Shown one piece after another: positions 1 through 10,133 of a stretch of DNA of 64,000 nt. The stretch's first letter is position 1; every line of letters starts with the position of its first letter. The notes beneath the pieces are model-generated. The model did no database searches and had not been told where the DNA came from. It saw nothing but the letters and a program-made list of their open reading frames with translations. Source of the DNA: Mesorhizobium sp. M4B.F.Ca.ET.203.01.1.1 (GTDB lineage Bacteria; Pseudomonadota; Alphaproteobacteria; Rhizobiales; Rhizobiaceae); the NCBI RefSeq assembly GCF_004791025.1, contig NZ_SRUO01000002.1, positions 248,001 through 312,000 of the forward strand. The letters run 5' to 3'. The position numbers and the translations under genes were made by a program.

Positions 1-132
1 GCGCGACCGAATGCCGGTGCGCCGCTCGATCCAGCCGGGCTCGAGCCCGAGACGGTTTTCGATCTCCGGGTTCTCGACCCTGCGCGCCGGCGCATGATGG
101 CCGAAGCCGAGAAAGCGCGACGACCTGTTCAT
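1..132 (-). CDS. bioZ: BioZ, 3-oxoacyl-ACP synthase III-like, N-terminal fragment
   Basis: Only the first 44 codons are in the window; the gene runs off the left edge. The fragment begins [20 protein letters not shown] and continues with a WIERRTGI segment, typical of the N-terminus of KAS III (FabH-like) enzymes. In rhizobia the KAS III-like gene at the end of bioBFDA is bioZ, whose product makes a pimeloyl-type precursor for biotin. The ATG overlaps the bioA stop by four bases (ATGA), so translational coupling is likely. The family call rests on this short stretch plus position; the catalytic Cys-His-Asn residues are outside the window. Confidence 0.8.
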   Translation of the reverse strand, partial: MNRSSRFLGFGHHAPARRVENPEIENRLGLEPGWIERRTGIRSR

Positions 133-1397
133 GGCTTTGCGCCAAAGCGTTCGCCGGCCTCCTCGATGGCGTCATAGAGGCCGTCGAGCTCGTCGCCGGT
201 GATGCAATAGGGCGGCAGGAGATAGAGGACATTGCCGAGCGGACGCACCAAAAGTCCGCGTTCGAGGAAGAACGCGCGCAGCTGGGGCCCGATCTCGGCC
301 AGATAGCCGGCGGAGCCGGTGCGCAGATCGAGGGCCGCGATTGTCCCCGTTGCGCGGCTGTCGCTAAAAAACGGATTGTCGCGAAAACGTCGAAGCCCGG
401 CAGCCTGTTTTGCGCTCAGGTCCGCGACCCGCTCGGCCACCGGTTCGTCGCGCCAGATCTCGACATTGGCGAGCGCCGCCGCGCACGCGATCGGATTGGC
501 GGTGTAGGAACTCGAGTGGAAGAATGTCTTCCGCCGGTCCTGCGAATAGTGGGCCTGGAAGATTGCATCGGTCGCAAGCGTCGCCGCCAGCGGGATAACG
601 CCGCCCGTCAGGCCCTTTGAAGTGCACAGAATGTCCGGTGAGATCGATGCCTGCTCACAGGCGAACATGGTCCCGGTGCGGCCCCACCCGGTCATCACCT
701 CGTCGGCGATCAGCAATGTGCCGGAGGCTTCGGCGATCTTCTTCAGCTCGGCCACAACCCATGCCGGATACATCAGCATGCCGCCGGCGCCGAGCACCAG
801 AGGTTCGACGATCAGAGCGGCCGCGCGCCGGTCGCGGGAGACTGCCTCGAACCGATCGAGCGTCTCCTGCTCGCGACCGGCGGCCGGGAAGGGGATGGTG
901 TCCACCTCGAACAGCAAGGGCTCGTAGGCGGCGTTGAACACGCCGCGGGCGCCGACGCTCATCGTGCCAATCGTGTCGCCATGATAGCTGTGCTCCATGA
1001 CGACGATGCGAGAGCGCGGCGCGTCGATGTTGCGGAAGTAGCCGAGCGCCATCTTCAGCGCGACCTCGACGGCGGTCGAGCCGCTGTCGGAATAGAACAC
1101 CCGATCGAGGCCGGCCGGAGCGAGGCCGACAAGCGCCTTGGCCAGGCGTTCGGCCGGCTCGTGAGTGAAGCCGGCGAAGATGATCTGGTCGAGGCTCGCC
1201 GCGGTCGTCTCGATGGCCTTGACGATGCGGGGATGGCGGTGGCCGTGGGTGACGACCCACCAGGAGGAAATGGCATCCAGGATGCGCGTGCCGTCGGCCT
1301 TGCAGAGGTAGGCCCCTTCCGTCCGGACGATTTCGGGGATAGCCGGCTCGAGCGCGTGCTGGGTGAAGGGATGCCAGACTTGAGACTGCGACATCAT
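129..1397 (-). CDS. bioA: Adenosylmethionine-8-amino-7-oxononanoate aminotransferase
   Basis: This 422-residue class III, PLP-dependent aminotransferase converts 7-keto-8-aminopelargonate to 7,8-diaminopelargonate, with S-adenosylmethionine as amino donor, in cytosolic biotin synthesis. Visible marks are WHPFTQH at the N-terminus, [10 protein letters not shown] (substrate pocket), the PLP-binding [11 protein letters not shown] segment and the Schiff-base lysine in TSKGLTGG. Length matches the family. The start overlaps the bioD stop by four bases, and the stop overlaps the bioZ start by four. It is the fourth bio gene in a tightly coupled operon. Confidence 0.97.
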   Translation of the reverse strand: MMSQSQVWHPFTQHALEPAIPEIVRTEGAYLCKADGTRILDAISSWWVVTHGHRHPRIVKAIETTAASLDQIIFAGFTHEPAERLAKALVGLAPAGLDRVFYSDSGSTAVEVALKMALGYFRNIDAPRSRIVVMEHSYHGDTIGTMSVGARGVFNAAYEPLLFEVDTIPFPAAGREQETLDRFEAVSRDRRAAALIVEPLVLGAGGMLMYPAWVVAELKKIAEASGTLLIADEVMTGWGRTGTMFACEQASISPDILCTSKGLTGGVIPLAATLATDAIFQAHYSQDRRKTFFHSSSYTANPIACAAALANVEIWRDEPVAERVADLSAKQAAGLRRFRDNPFFSDSRATGTIAALDLRTGSAGYLAEIGPQLRAFFLERGLLVRPLGNVLYLLPPYCITGDELDGLYDAIEEAGERFGAKP

Positions 1398-2029
1398 TCG
1401 CCCCCCGCGATCGCTGAGAGGTCGAAGCCGGCAACCATCGCTTCCCTCAGCGTCCCGCTCGTCAGCGGATCGAGCAGCGGCAGCCTGCCAAGCTGGCGCA
1501 CGCCGCTGAATTCCACGATTGTTCTCTGCGTGTCGGCCACCTCATCGCCGATGAAGGCAATGCCGATGAGCGGGATGGAACGGGCCCTGAGCGCCTCGAT
1601 CGAAAGCAGGGTGTGGTTGATCGTGCCGAGCTTGGTACGGGCGCACAGGATGACCGGCACTCGCCACTGCGCGAAGATGTCGATGAATTTGGTACGCCGG
1701 TTGAGCGGCACCATCAATCCCCCCGCGCCTTCGATGACGAGCGGACCCGGCAAGTCTGGAAGCGACAGCTCTGCGGCGTCTATCGCGACGCCGTCGAGTT
1801 CGGCTGAACGATGCGGCGACAGTGGCTCCTTCAGGCGATACACTTCGGGCAGCACGCGCCCCGGCGGCAGGCCGGCGAGCCGTTCAACGACCTCGCTGTC
1901 GGTCTCCTCATCAAGCCCCGATTGCACCGGCTTCCAGTAGAAGCCGTCGAGCAGGCCGGCCAATGCCGCCGAAAACACCGTTTTGCCGATCCCGGTATCT
2001 GTTCCGGTGATGACGATGCGCTTGGTCAT
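1394..2029 (-). CDS. bioD: Dethiobiotin synthetase
   Basis: This 211-residue ATP-dependent enzyme closes the ureido ring of dethiobiotin from diaminopelargonate and CO2. The P-loop [10 protein letters not shown] is at residues 8-17, followed by KPVQSG and, further on, [11 protein letters not shown], both conserved in BioD. The protein is slightly short but complete. It overlaps bioF upstream and bioA downstream by four bases each, which supports one polycistronic message with coupled translation. Confidence 0.96.
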   Translation of the reverse strand: MTKRIVITGTDTGIGKTVFSAALAGLLDGFYWKPVQSGLDEETDSEVVERLAGLPPGRVLPEVYRLKEPLSPHRSAELDGVAIDAAELSLPDLPGPLVIEGAGGLMVPLNRRTKFIDIFAQWRVPVILCARTKLGTINHTLLSIEALRARSIPLIGIAFIGDEVADTQRTIVEFSGVRQLGRLPLLDPLTSGTLREAMVAGFDLSAIAGGE

Positions 2030-3165
2030 GCCGCGGCCAACACCTCGACGAGCGCCTCGACCATGGCCGAAATGTCGGCCTCGTCGACATTGAGCGTCAG
2101 CGAAATGCGCAACCGCGATGTGCCCTCGGGGACGGTCGGCGGACGAATGCCGCGAATGTCGAAACCGCGCGCCTGCAGCGCCGCCGCCAACGCCATGGTG
2201 CGCCCGTTGTCGCCGATGACGAAGGGCTGGATCTGCGAGCCGCTGGGGGCCACGCCGCAGCGCTCGGCCAATTGGCGGCCCGCGAAGGCAACGCGCTCCT
2301 GCAACTGGGCACGGCGTTGGGGCTCGTCGGACAGCATGGCAATCGCCTCGCGCGCTGCCACGGCCATCAGCGGCGATGGCGCGGTGGAATAGATGAAGGG
2401 CCGGCAGCGGTTGACGAGATAGTCACACAGCAGTCCCGGCCCGGTGACGAGCGCACCGGCCGCGCCGAGCGCCTTGCCGCATGTGTGGAGCGCGACGATG
2501 TTGTCGCGGCCCTCGAAAGCGGCGGCAAGGCCGCGGCCGTCTGGCCCCCAGACGCCGGTGGCATGCGCCTCGTCGACGACGATGAAGGCCTCGTGGCGGT
2601 CGGCCAGCACGACCAGACCGTCCATCGGCGCGCGGTCGCCGTCCATGCTGTAGAGGCTTTCGACCACGATCCAGACGCGCCCGGTGCCGCCTTCGGCGCG
2701 CCAGCGCGTGATTGCATCCTCGAAGGCATCGACGTCGTTGTGCACGGCGAGCTTGAACTCGGCACGGCCGGCGCGGGCCCCCTCATGCATGCTGGCATGA
2801 GCCAATTCGTCGAGGACCAAAAGGTCACCCTTCTGCGGCAGGGCGGTCAGCAGGGCGAAGTTGGCGATGTAGCCGGTGCCGAAGAACAGCGCGCGGTCGG
2901 CTCTGAAGAACGCTGCCGCGTCCGCCTCCAGTGCCTCGTGTTCCGGCGCGTTGCCGCGCAGCAGCCGAGATCCGGTCGCGCCGACCGGCGTGCCCTGCGC
3001 GATCGCCGCCGCCACCGCGTCGCCGAGTCTTTTGGAGGCGGCGAGCCCGAGATAGTCGTTGGACGAGAAATCGAGCCCGGCGCGCGGCGAAAGCGTCCGC
3101 AGACGGTCCTTGCGCGCCAGTCCGCGCAAGGTCGCGTCATAGCGGGCAAGCGGCGCTTCGTTCAT
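2026..3165 (-). CDS. bioF: 8-amino-7-oxononanoate synthase
   Basis: This 379-residue alpha-oxoamine synthase condenses L-alanine with a pimeloyl thioester, using PLP, to give 7-keto-8-aminopelargonate. Recognisable segments are [20 protein letters not shown], the [17 protein letters not shown] loop and the PLP lysine in HTCGKALG. Neighbours are bioB, whose stop it overlaps by four bases, and bioD. With bioZ at the end of the operon, the pimeloyl precursor probably comes from the BioZ route; no bioC or bioH is seen in the window. Confidence 0.96.
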   Translation of the reverse strand: MNEAPLARYDATLRGLARKDRLRTLSPRAGLDFSSNDYLGLAASKRLGDAVAAAIAQGTPVGATGSRLLRGNAPEHEALEADAAAFFRADRALFFGTGYIANFALLTALPQKGDLLVLDELAHASMHEGARAGRAEFKLAVHNDVDAFEDAITRWRAEGGTGRVWIVVESLYSMDGDRAPMDGLVVLADRHEAFIVVDEAHATGVWGPDGRGLAAAFEGRDNIVALHTCGKALGAAGALVTGPGLLCDYLVNRCRPFIYSTAPSPLMAVAAREAIAMLSDEPQRRAQLQERVAFAGRQLAERCGVAPSGSQIQPFVIGDNGRTMALAAALQARGFDIRGIRPPTVPEGTSRLRISLTLNVDEADISAMVEALVEVLAAA

Positions 3166-4163
3166 TGCGCCTCGAGGTCCATCGGCTCGATGCCGAGACG
3201 GCGGAACAGAAGGCTATCCTTGTCCTCGCCAGGATTGTCCGCCGTCAGCAGCGTGTCGCCGACGAAGATCGAATTGGCGCCGGCAAAGAAGCACAGCGCC
3301 TGCATCTCGTCGGTCATGGCGGTGCGCCCGGCGGAAAGTCGGACATGCGATTTCGGCATCATGATGCGCGCCAGCGCGATCACGCGCACGAACTCGATCG
3401 GCTCGATCGGCCTGGCATCGGCAAGCGGGGTGCCGGCGATCGGGATGAGCATGTTGATCGGAACGCTTTCCGGATGTTCCGGCAGGTTGGCCAGCGTCAC
3501 CAGCATGTCGATCCGGTCCACCGGCTCTTCGCCCATGCCGACAATGCCGCCGCAGCAGACCTTGATGCCGCTGTCGCGGACATTGGCCAGCGTATCCAGC
3601 CGGTCGGCAAATGTCCGGGTCGAGATGATCTCTGAGTAGTAGCGCTCGGAGGTGTCGATGTTGTGGTTGTAGTAGTCGAGGCCAGCCTCCTTCAGCCGCT
3701 GCGCCTGGCCGAGGTCGAGCATGCCGAGCGTCATGCAGGTCTCCATGCCCAGCGCCTTGACGCCTTCGACCATCGCCACGACCGCATCCATGTCGCGCCC
3801 CTTGGGATTTCGCCAGGCGGCGCCCATGCAATAGCGGGTGGCGCCGGCGTCGCGCGCCTTGGTCGCCTCGGCGATGACGCGCCTGACCTCCATCAGCTTC
3901 GACGCCTTCAGCCCGCTTTCATGGTGCGCCGACTGGCTGCAATAGCCGCAATCCTCCGGACAGCCGCCCGTCTTGATGCTGAGAAGCCGGCTGAGCTGGA
4001 CCTTGTTGGGATCGAAGTTCTGGCGGTGAACGGTCTGCGCCTGAAACAAGAGGTCGTTGAAAGGCGCATCGTGGAGAGCCTGGGCTTCTTCCAGGCTCCA
4101 TACCTGGCGGTCGCCGAGGGATTGAACTTCAGGCGCGGTCTTTTCCGAAATCGCTGCGTGCAT
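3162..4163 (-). CDS. bioB: Biotin synthase (radical SAM)
   Basis: This 333-residue radical SAM enzyme inserts sulfur into dethiobiotin. The SAM-cluster motif is [19 protein letters not shown] and the [10 protein letters not shown] segment are also family marks. The N-terminus ([19 protein letters not shown]) is typical of rhizobial BioB. It begins 61 bases after the nadC stop, with AAGGAACAGGA upstream of the ATG. That gap is the only one in the nad-bio run long enough for an internal promoter, but no BioR-type TTAT...ATAA box was recognised in it. Confidence 0.97.
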   Translation of the reverse strand: MHAAISEKTAPEVQSLGDRQVWSLEEAQALHDAPFNDLLFQAQTVHRQNFDPNKVQLSRLLSIKTGGCPEDCGYCSQSAHHESGLKASKLMEVRRVIAEATKARDAGATRYCMGAAWRNPKGRDMDAVVAMVEGVKALGMETCMTLGMLDLGQAQRLKEAGLDYYNHNIDTSERYYSEIISTRTFADRLDTLANVRDSGIKVCCGGIVGMGEEPVDRIDMLVTLANLPEHPESVPINMLIPIAGTPLADARPIEPIEFVRVIALARIMMPKSHVRLSAGRTAMTDEMQALCFFAGANSIFVGDTLLTADNPGEDKDSLLFRRLGIEPMDLEAQ

Positions 4164-4224
4164 TTCGATCCTGTTCCTTGCGTTGTGGCGAGCCGGCTAG
4201 ACTTTAGATGGCCTGGTCCGACGA

Positions 4225-5079
4225 TCAAAGCTCACGATAATCGAGGCCGATATCGAGGATCGGGGCGCTGTGAGTCAACCAGCCGATGGAAATCAGGTCG
4301 ATACCGGTTGCGGCAACGGCTGGCGCAATCGCGGCGGTGATCCTGCCAGACGCCTCGGTGACCGCCCGGCCATCAACCATGGCCACCGCCTTGCGCAAGT
4401 CATCGACTGACATGTTGTCCAACAGGACTGCGTCGGGGGCAAGCGCCAAGGCTTCTTCCAACTGGGCCAGCATATCGACCTCGACTTCGACCTTGACGAG
4501 ATGGCCGACGCTCATTCGCGCCCGCTCCATCGCCGGGCGAATTCCGCCGGCGATGGCGATGTGGTTGTCCTTGATCAGGATGGCGTCGTCGAGGCCGAAG
4601 CGGTGATTGGCGCCGCCGCCGGCGCGCACGGCGTATTTTTCGATTGCCCGCAAGCCCGGTGTCGTCTTGCGGGTGCAGACGATCTTCGCCTTGTGCCCGC
4701 GGATCGCACTGACGATCGCTGCGGTCGCCGTGGCTATGCCGCTGAGATGGCACAGGAAATTGAGCGCCGTGCGTTCCGCCGTGAGAATGGCACGGGCCGG
4801 GCCGCTCACCGACGCGATGGTCTCCCCCTGCGCTACGTCGCTGCCGTCCGCGCGCTCCACCGTCATCTCGACATTCGGATCGATCAGCTTGAAGGCGAGC
4901 ATCGCCAGATCGAGGCCGGCGATGATGCCTTGCTGGCGAGCCGCAAGCACGGTCGTCGTATGGCGATCTCGTGGTACGATGGCGTCCGTGGTCACGTCGC
5001 CGGCTCTGCCGAGGTCTTCGAGAAGAGCCGCCCGCACCATCGGCTCGAGCATGATTGCGGGAAGTGGCGAGAGGGTCAT
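4225..5079 (-). CDS. nadC: Nicotinate-nucleotide pyrophosphorylase (carboxylating)
   Basis: This 284-residue quinolinate phosphoribosyltransferase makes nicotinate mononucleotide from quinolinate and PRPP, the third step of de novo NAD synthesis. Family marks are EDLGRAGDVTTDAIVP at the N-terminus, AERTALNFLCHLSGIAT, TRKTTPGLRAIEKYAV with RAGGGANHRFGL, and KVEVEVD. The ATG shares one base with the nadB stop (TGATG). No truncation or frame problem is seen. Confidence 0.96.
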   Translation of the reverse strand: MTLSPLPAIMLEPMVRAALLEDLGRAGDVTTDAIVPRDRHTTTVLAARQQGIIAGLDLAMLAFKLIDPNVEMTVERADGSDVAQGETIASVSGPARAILTAERTALNFLCHLSGIATATAAIVSAIRGHKAKIVCTRKTTPGLRAIEKYAVRAGGGANHRFGLDDAILIKDNHIAIAGGIRPAMERARMSVGHLVKVEVEVDMLAQLEEALALAPDAVLLDNMSVDDLRKAVAMVDGRAVTEASGRITAAIAPAVAATGIDLISIGWLTHSAPILDIGLDYREL

Positions 5080-6608
5080 CAGGTTACGGTTTCCAGCGCT
5101 GGCGAGTGTGCAAGTTCCCGCGCTGCCGCAAGTGCTGCTTCGAGCGTAATTTCGGAGCGCCGGCCATCAGTCGCGTGATGGGGAAAGTCTGTCCGATAGT
5201 GAGCGCCGCGGCTTTCCCGGCGCAGCAACGCGGCAATCGCGATCATCAACCCGACGGCCGCCGGGTCCGCGCCCTCGTGCTCGGCGAGCGGCAACAAGGA
5301 CCGTGCGGCTGCTTTCAAGCCTTCACCGTCCCGCACGACGCCGAGCGCACGCGACAAGAGGGGACGCACCGCCTCGGGATCGGACGGCGGGCAGTCGCTT
5401 GCATTCGCTTGCCTTGTCCGGAGGGCAGCGGTTCCCGCGATGCTTTCGGCGACCCAGCGCGCGCAGACCACCGCCTCGGTCAGGGAATTGCTGGCAAGCC
5501 TGTTCGCGCCGTGCAACCCCGTCGCGGCGACTTCGCCGCAGGCCCAAAGCCCCAAAACGGACGTGCGGCCGGAGCCATCCACGGCGATACCACCCATGTG
5601 ATAGTGCTGGGCAGGGCGTATGGGAATGAGATCGCGCGTCGGATCGATGCCGGCCTTGCCGCAGGCCGACGCGATCGTCGGGAACTGCCGCGCGAATGCC
5701 GGGCCGGGTCTTTCCCGCACATCGAGAAAGACGCGGTGGCCGTTCGCAAGATGGTTCCAGACGGCACGCGCCAGCACGTCGCGCGGCGCAAGTTCCGCCC
5801 CTTGCACGCCTTGAAGAAGACGCCGGCCGCTTCCATCGACGATGGTTGCGCCTTCGCCGCGAACAGCCTCGCTGATCAGCGTCATGGGGCGGCCGGACCC
5901 GTCAAGTGCGGTCGGGTGGAACTGGACGAACTCAAGGTCGGCAAGGGTAGCGCCGGCACGCGCTGCGAGCGCCAGGCCTTGTCCGCAACTGCCCAATGGA
6001 TTGGTGCTGTCGAGGAACAGGCCACCGATGCCGCCCGTGGCGAGGACGACCCGTCCCGTGGCGAAGAACACCGGACCAGTCGAGCAGGTCGCCAGCACGC
6101 CGGCGATGCTGCCGTCCTCCACGGCCAGCCGGCGCGCTTCGAACCCCTCAACGACCTCTATCGTCGGCGTCGAGCGGACGGCCGCGACCAAGGCACGCAT
6201 GACCTCTCGTCCGCTGCCGTCACCACCGGCATGGACGATTCGCCGCCGGCTGTGCGCTGCCTCCAGTCCGAGGCGGAATGTTCCGTCTGGTGCCCGGTCG
6301 AAGCGGACCCCGAAGCCCGCAAGCCGATCGATGGCGCCGGGCGCGGCATTGAGGATACGGCTGGCCATCTCCCTGTCGCAGAGCCCATCGCCGGCGGCGA
6401 GGGTGTCGGCCAGATGCAGTGCCGGATCGTCGTCGTCGCCGAGGCTGGCGGCCAGCCCACCTTGCGCCCAGGCGCTCGATGCGTCAGCCCCCAGCGGTGC
6501 CCTGGACAGAAGAAGCACCGGCTGCGGCGCCAGATGCAGCGCGGTCATCAGTCCGGCAATGCCGCCGCCGATGATGACGGGGCGGCCGTCGAGATTTTGC
6601 ACGCTCAT
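5079..6608 (-). CDS. nadB: L-aspartate oxidase
   Basis: This FAD flavoprotein of 509 residues oxidises L-aspartate to iminoaspartate for NadA. The chosen ATG gives [20 protein letters not shown], with the dinucleotide-binding GGGIAGL at the very start; a longer reading would only add residues that overlap nadA. Other marks are [26 protein letters not shown], the [16 protein letters not shown] segment and the C-terminal [13 protein letters not shown]. The start overlaps the nadA stop by four bases (ATGA). Confidence 0.95.
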   Translation of the reverse strand: MSVQNLDGRPVIIGGGIAGLMTALHLAPQPVLLLSRAPLGADASSAWAQGGLAASLGDDDDPALHLADTLAAGDGLCDREMASRILNAAPGAIDRLAGFGVRFDRAPDGTFRLGLEAAHSRRRIVHAGGDGSGREVMRALVAAVRSTPTIEVVEGFEARRLAVEDGSIAGVLATCSTGPVFFATGRVVLATGGIGGLFLDSTNPLGSCGQGLALAARAGATLADLEFVQFHPTALDGSGRPMTLISEAVRGEGATIVDGSGRRLLQGVQGAELAPRDVLARAVWNHLANGHRVFLDVRERPGPAFARQFPTIASACGKAGIDPTRDLIPIRPAQHYHMGGIAVDGSGRTSVLGLWACGEVAATGLHGANRLASNSLTEAVVCARWVAESIAGTAALRTRQANASDCPPSDPEAVRPLLSRALGVVRDGEGLKAAARSLLPLAEHEGADPAAVGLMIAIAALLRRESRGAHYRTDFPHHATDGRRSEITLEAALAAARELAHSPALETVT

Positions 6609-7579
6609 ACGGCCAGCATCCGCTCGACGGCCAGGCGCGCGCGGCCGGCGATGCCGGGCTCGATGCTCACGACATGGCGGTTCTCTTCGAGTGCCGTGCG
6701 AATGTTGGCCAGCGTTATCCGCTTCATGTGCGGGCAGAGATTGCAGGGCCGGATGAATTCGACCTCGGGATGCTGAAGCGCGACATTGTCGCTCATCGAG
6801 CATTCCGTCATCAGCACGACGCGGGGCGGCTTTTGCCTTTCGACATAGCCTGACATGGCGGCGGTCGAGCCGGAAAAATCGGCCTCGGCCACCACGTCGG
6901 GCGGGCATTCGGGATGCGCCAGCACCGTCACGCCGGGATGGCTTTCGCGCAACTCGCGAATATCGGCGGGCGTGAAGCGCTCATGCACCTCGCAATGTCC
7001 TTTCCAGGCGATGATCTCAACGTCGGTCTGCGCGGCGATGTTCTGGGCCAGATATTCGTCCGGCAGCATGATCACCCGAGGGACGCCAAGCGACTCGACG
7101 ACCGCCTTCGCATTGCCTGACGTGCAGCAGATGTCGGACTCGGCTTTCACCTCGGCCGACGTGTTGACATAGGTGACGACCGGCACGCCCGGATAGCGTT
7201 GCCTGAGCAGGCGGATATCTTCGGCGGTAATGGAGTCCGCCAGCGAACAGCCGGCGCGCAGGTCGGGAATGAGCACGGTCTTCTCAGGGTTGAGCAGCTT
7301 CGCCGTCTCGGCCATGAAATGCACGCCGGCCAGCACAATCACGTCCGCTTCGGCCGATATCGCCTTGCGGGCAAGCGCCAGACTGTCGCCGACGATATCG
7401 GCGACGCAATGGAAGATCTCCGGCGTCTGATAGTTGTGCGCAAGGATGACAGCGTTTCGTTGCCGCTTCAGGTCGAGAATGGCGTCGATGTCGCCGGCGA
7501 AGGCGGGCCATTCGATCGGCGGGATAGCCCGCCGCACGCGGTCGTACAGCGCGGCGGTGCGCGTGGAGGCGTTGAACAT
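6605..7579 (-). CDS. nadA: Quinolinate synthase A
   Basis: This 324-residue [4Fe-4S] enzyme condenses iminoaspartate with dihydroxyacetone phosphate to quinolinate. Visible marks include [11 protein letters not shown], the [13 protein letters not shown] segment, the C-terminal cysteine motif CNLCPHMK and the conserved DICCTSGNA region. It is first in the nadABC-bioBFDAZ run. Its ATG lies 13 bases from the nearer of two dyads that look like NadQ operators, so repression when NAD is plentiful is the likely control. Confidence 0.96.
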   Translation of the reverse strand: MFNASTRTAALYDRVRRAIPPIEWPAFAGDIDAILDLKRQRNAVILAHNYQTPEIFHCVADIVGDSLALARKAISAEADVIVLAGVHFMAETAKLLNPEKTVLIPDLRAGCSLADSITAEDIRLLRQRYPGVPVVTYVNTSAEVKAESDICCTSGNAKAVVESLGVPRVIMLPDEYLAQNIAAQTDVEIIAWKGHCEVHERFTPADIRELRESHPGVTVLAHPECPPDVVAEADFSGSTAAMSGYVERQKPPRVVLMTECSMSDNVALQHPEVEFIRPCNLCPHMKRITLANIRTALEENRHVVSIEPGIAGRARLAVERMLAV

Positions 7580-7592
7580 GCCTTACCCTCAT

Positions 7593-7611
7593 TATGCTCG
7601 CGTTGAGTATA
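7593..7611 (-). promoter_or_regulatory. NadQ-type operator candidate 1, proximal to nadA
   Basis: The sequence TATGCTCGCGTTGAGTATA is an imperfect 19-base inverted repeat; the arms TATGCTC and GAGTATA pair at six of seven positions. It sits 13 bases upstream of the nadA ATG. It shares its arm pattern with the second dyad 10 bases away. The binding protein (NadQ-like) is assigned from gene position and similar arrangements known in Rhizobiales. Confidence 0.7.
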
Positions 7612-7620
7612 ACTAGGGTA

Positions 7621-7639
7621 TATGCTTAACTTGAGCATA
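7621..7639 (-). promoter_or_regulatory. NadQ-type operator candidate 2
   Basis: TATGCTTAACTTGAGCATA is a 19-base inverted repeat with one mismatched pair. Its centre is 28 bases from the centre of the first dyad, close to but not exactly three helical turns. It lies seven bases from the 3' end of the upstream Nudix-type regulator gene, so both sites fall in the 67-base gap between nadQ and nadA. Confidence 0.72.
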
Positions 7640-7646
7640 AGGAATG

Positions 7647-8612
7647 TCAAGCGCGTGAAAGTGGCAATTTTGTCCCTGCGACAGTTCGTTCCGCCAGAAC
7701 CGTCTGGCGGAAGCGGAAGCGCTTGGCCGGTCTCCCGCCGGTGTCCGACATCGTCTCCCCGGTCTCCTCGACCAGATCCTGCTGTTCGATGAGGCGCCGG
7801 AAATTCTGTTTGTGCACGAGCCGCCCAGCGAGCGCTTCGACGGTGCGCTGCAGTTGCAAGAGCGTGAAAGCCGGCGGCATCAGCTCGAACACGACGGGGC
7901 GGTATTTGATCTTGGTTCGAAGCCTGGCGATCCCGGTCGCCAGAATGCGGCGGTGGTCGGCAGTCATTGGTCGGCCCGGAATGGCCGGCGGAATGCCATT
8001 GTCCCGGCCGCGTGTAGCCTCCGGCACCAGCGCGGCCTCATAGAGCAGTTCGTAGCGCTGCAGAGCAAGCTCCTCGTTCCAGCCGCGATCATCCAGGCCG
8101 AAGGCATATGCCACGCGTTGCCGGCGATCGCGGCGCACGCCGAGATCCTCGGCAACGTCGGCCCAGGCCAAAAGCCGGGGCATGAGGATATCGGCCAGAA
8201 TGGGCGGCGCGCCCACGCGGTGATCCTCCCACGGAAAATACTCATACCAGCCCCGCCAACCATGCGTTGGCGACCTTTCGGCCTGCTCTTCCCGTGTCAG
8301 GCCGAGATAGCTGATCGATATCTGCACGCGCGCATCGCCTGTCCTGTCGCGATCGGCAAACGTGTAGAGCTGCTCGATATAGCCTAGCAGGTGACCGGTC
8401 TGCCGCTCCACCCATGCCCGCAAGCCCGATTGCAAGGAGCGATGGTCGAGCTCGAAAGGGCCGGACGGCAAAGCTTGCGCCTGCTCGATGGTCAGGACGC
8501 GCGGCTCGCCATTCGTCACGGCAATGACGACAGCGATCAGGTCCGCACTGACGGGATGGCTCTGATCGTTCCTCTGAGCCTGCCTTGTCGCCTGGGTTGT
8601 ATCGTATTGCAT
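7647..8612 (-). CDS. nadQ: NadQ/NrtR-like Nudix-domain transcriptional regulator of NAD synthesis
   Basis: The protein (321 residues from MQYDTTQA) has an N-terminal Nudix-like fold (DLIAVVIAVTNGEPRVLTI, then LRAWVERQTGHLLGYIEQLYTF). Its C-terminal half ends in a winged-helix-like region (LMPPAFTLLQLQRTVEALAG, QNFRRLIEQQDLVEETGE, GRPAKRFRF), the layout of NrtR and alphaproteobacterial NadQ regulators. The Nudix catalytic box GX5EX7REUXEEXGU is not recognisable, as expected for a regulator without hydrolase activity. It lies directly upstream of nadABC with paired dyads between. A longer start at 8678 is open, but the added residues look non-coding. Function is inferred from family and context. 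Confidence 0.85.
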   Translation of the reverse strand: MQYDTTQATRQAQRNDQSHPVSADLIAVVIAVTNGEPRVLTIEQAQALPSGPFELDHRSLQSGLRAWVERQTGHLLGYIEQLYTFADRDRTGDARVQISISYLGLTREEQAERSPTHGWRGWYEYFPWEDHRVGAPPILADILMPRLLAWADVAEDLGVRRDRRQRVAYAFGLDDRGWNEELALQRYELLYEAALVPEATRGRDNGIPPAIPGRPMTADHRRILATGIARLRTKIKYRPVVFELMPPAFTLLQLQRTVEALAGRLVHKQNFRRLIEQQDLVEETGETMSDTGGRPAKRFRFRQTVLAERTVAGTKLPLSRA

Positions 8613-8728
8613 GGACTTCGATGGATTCCAGAAATCAGGTGGATGGCAGGCAAGCGAAGGTGAACTGCCGCCTGCCACCCGTCAACGTTTTGCACGGAAG
8701 AACGGTCTCGAGATCGGCCTCTGGAGGC

Positions 8729-9598
8729 TCATTGCATCGGCGTCTCGCCGCGAAACAGCGGCTGGTGCGCTTGCATCAACGCGGCAATCCGGTCGGCGAC
8801 TTTTCGCACTGGCGGCGAGTGGCGTTCTTCGTGATGGGTGACGATCCATTGGTCGGTTTCCAGTTCGGGGATGGGCCGGGCGACGCGCACCAGTCGTGGA
8901 TCGCTGTCGCCGACGAAGCACGGAAAGATCGAAAGGCCGGCGCCGGCGGCCACCAGTTCTCGCACCGAATGGGTGTTGTTGCCGCGCACCGCAATGCGGT
9001 CGCCGTGATGGGCTTGCAGCCAGCGCGCCGAGGCAACGTTTGCCCCTTCGCCGGTGACGCCGACGAACAAGCCGGCGGCGATGCCGTTGATCAGGTGGCG
9101 TCCGGAGTAAAGCGCGTGGGCGACCTTGCCGCTCTGACGGCCAGCCAGCCACTGCTCGGTCGGGCGCTCGCTGCGGATGCCGACGTCGGCGGCACGACGT
9201 CCGATGTCGACCCGGTCGGTGGTGGTGACGAACTCCATCCTTATGCCGTCATCGACCGTCCAGACCTCGCCGATATGGGCGGAAATGAAAGCCGAGGTCC
9301 ATGGCCCGGCCGAGACGCGGACAATGCGGTCGGGCAGGCTTCCTTCGCGCCAGCGGGTCAGCGACTGCATTGCCGCCTCGACGTCCTCGGCGCGCCGCAG
9401 CAATTCTTCGCCGACCGGGGTCAGCCGGTAGCCGGTCTGCTGACGCACGAACAGCGGCTCGCCGATCTGCTTTTCAAGCGCGGTGACGCGTCGTCCAAGG
9501 GTAGCTGCGCTGAGGCGCGTGGTCGCCGTCGCCGCGCTCAGGCCACCCAGTCGCGCAACGTCGAGAAACAGCCTCAGATCGTCCCAGCCAATATCCAT
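8729..9598 (-). CDS. LysR-family transcriptional regulator
   Basis: The 289-residue protein starts MDIGWDDLRLFLDVARLGGL, and its helix-turn-helix (about residues 5-62) contains LSAATLGRRVTALEKQIGEPLFVR. The remainder matches the periplasmic-binding-like effector domain. It is the GcvA/BlcA-style subgroup by feel, but no ligand can be assigned. It is transcribed away from the DUF1127 gene; the 233 bases between them would hold both promoters. It runs in the same direction as the nad genes but 116 bases upstream of nadQ, so a role in NAD control is not implied. Confidence 0.9.
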   Translation of the reverse strand: MDIGWDDLRLFLDVARLGGLSAATATTRLSAATLGRRVTALEKQIGEPLFVRQQTGYRLTPVGEELLRRAEDVEAAMQSLTRWREGSLPDRIVRVSAGPWTSAFISAHIGEVWTVDDGIRMEFVTTTDRVDIGRRAADVGIRSERPTEQWLAGRQSGKVAHALYSGRHLINGIAAGLFVGVTGEGANVASARWLQAHHGDRIAVRGNNTHSVRELVAAGAGLSIFPCFVGDSDPRLVRVARPIPELETDQWIVTHHEERHSPPVRKVADRIAALMQAHQPLFRGETPMQ

Positions 9599-9831
9599 TT
9601 TGCAGAAATGAAAAATGCCTTGCGACCTTGGCTGTAGCGCGAAGCGGGCATCATCGCAAGTATGCAGCCATTGGCGGCCTTGGACAATCGTGCCTGGCGG
9701 GACAGCGGCAGGCGCCCAGGCTGGTCAGAAAGCCAGTGCAGTCCCTTCGGTCATGCACCCGCTTGCACAGGCTCTTTGCGTTTTCGAGAAACCCGGCGTG
9801 CGGGGCATTCCGCGCGCCAAAGGAGACAATC

Positions 9832-9987
9832 ATGTTGTATGAACTTCGAGACCGTTTCACCCGCTGGCTTGTCTATCGTCAGACGCTTGCGAGCTTGCGG
9901 CGGGTTCCGGACAGAACCCTGGCGGATGCCGGCATTTCTCGCGAACACATCCGTGAGCATGCCCGTCGCGCCAGCCAGCATCATTGA
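9832..9987 (+). CDS. DUF1127 (YjiS-like) small protein
   Basis: This 51-residue basic protein, MLYELRDRFTRWLVYRQTLA then SLRRVPDRTLADAGISRE, carries the DUF1127 pattern (RTLADAGISR with arginines around it). The ATG is preceded by AGGAGA at 9821-9826 with good spacing. DUF1127 proteins of alphaproteobacteria have been linked to RNA turnover and to phosphate and carbon metabolism. Nothing here ties this copy to a specific role. The gene faces the upstream end of LysR and is convergent with the cyclase at 10134. Confidence 0.88.
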   Translation: MLYELRDRFTRWLVYRQTLASLRRVPDRTLADAGISREHIREHARRASQHH

Positions 9988-10133
9988 GATCACCGAAGTG
10001 GCGGCGCCAGGATCCCGCCTTCATCGGCAGATCGTGCATCTCGACGAGATTGGGAAAGCGCTGGCATCACCACATGATGTTTCCAGCCTGCGGCTGAACC
10101 GGTCGGCCGGCTGGAGTCGGCACGCAAGCGTAT

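Noticed and set aside
4164..4224. Possible BioR operator before bioB
   Set aside because: No TTATNNATAA-like palindrome was found in the gap; TAGACTTTAGATGG is only weakly similar.
5055..6776. Plus-strand frame of 573 codons across nadB
   Set aside because: It is the complement of a well-supported L-aspartate oxidase gene and has no domain.
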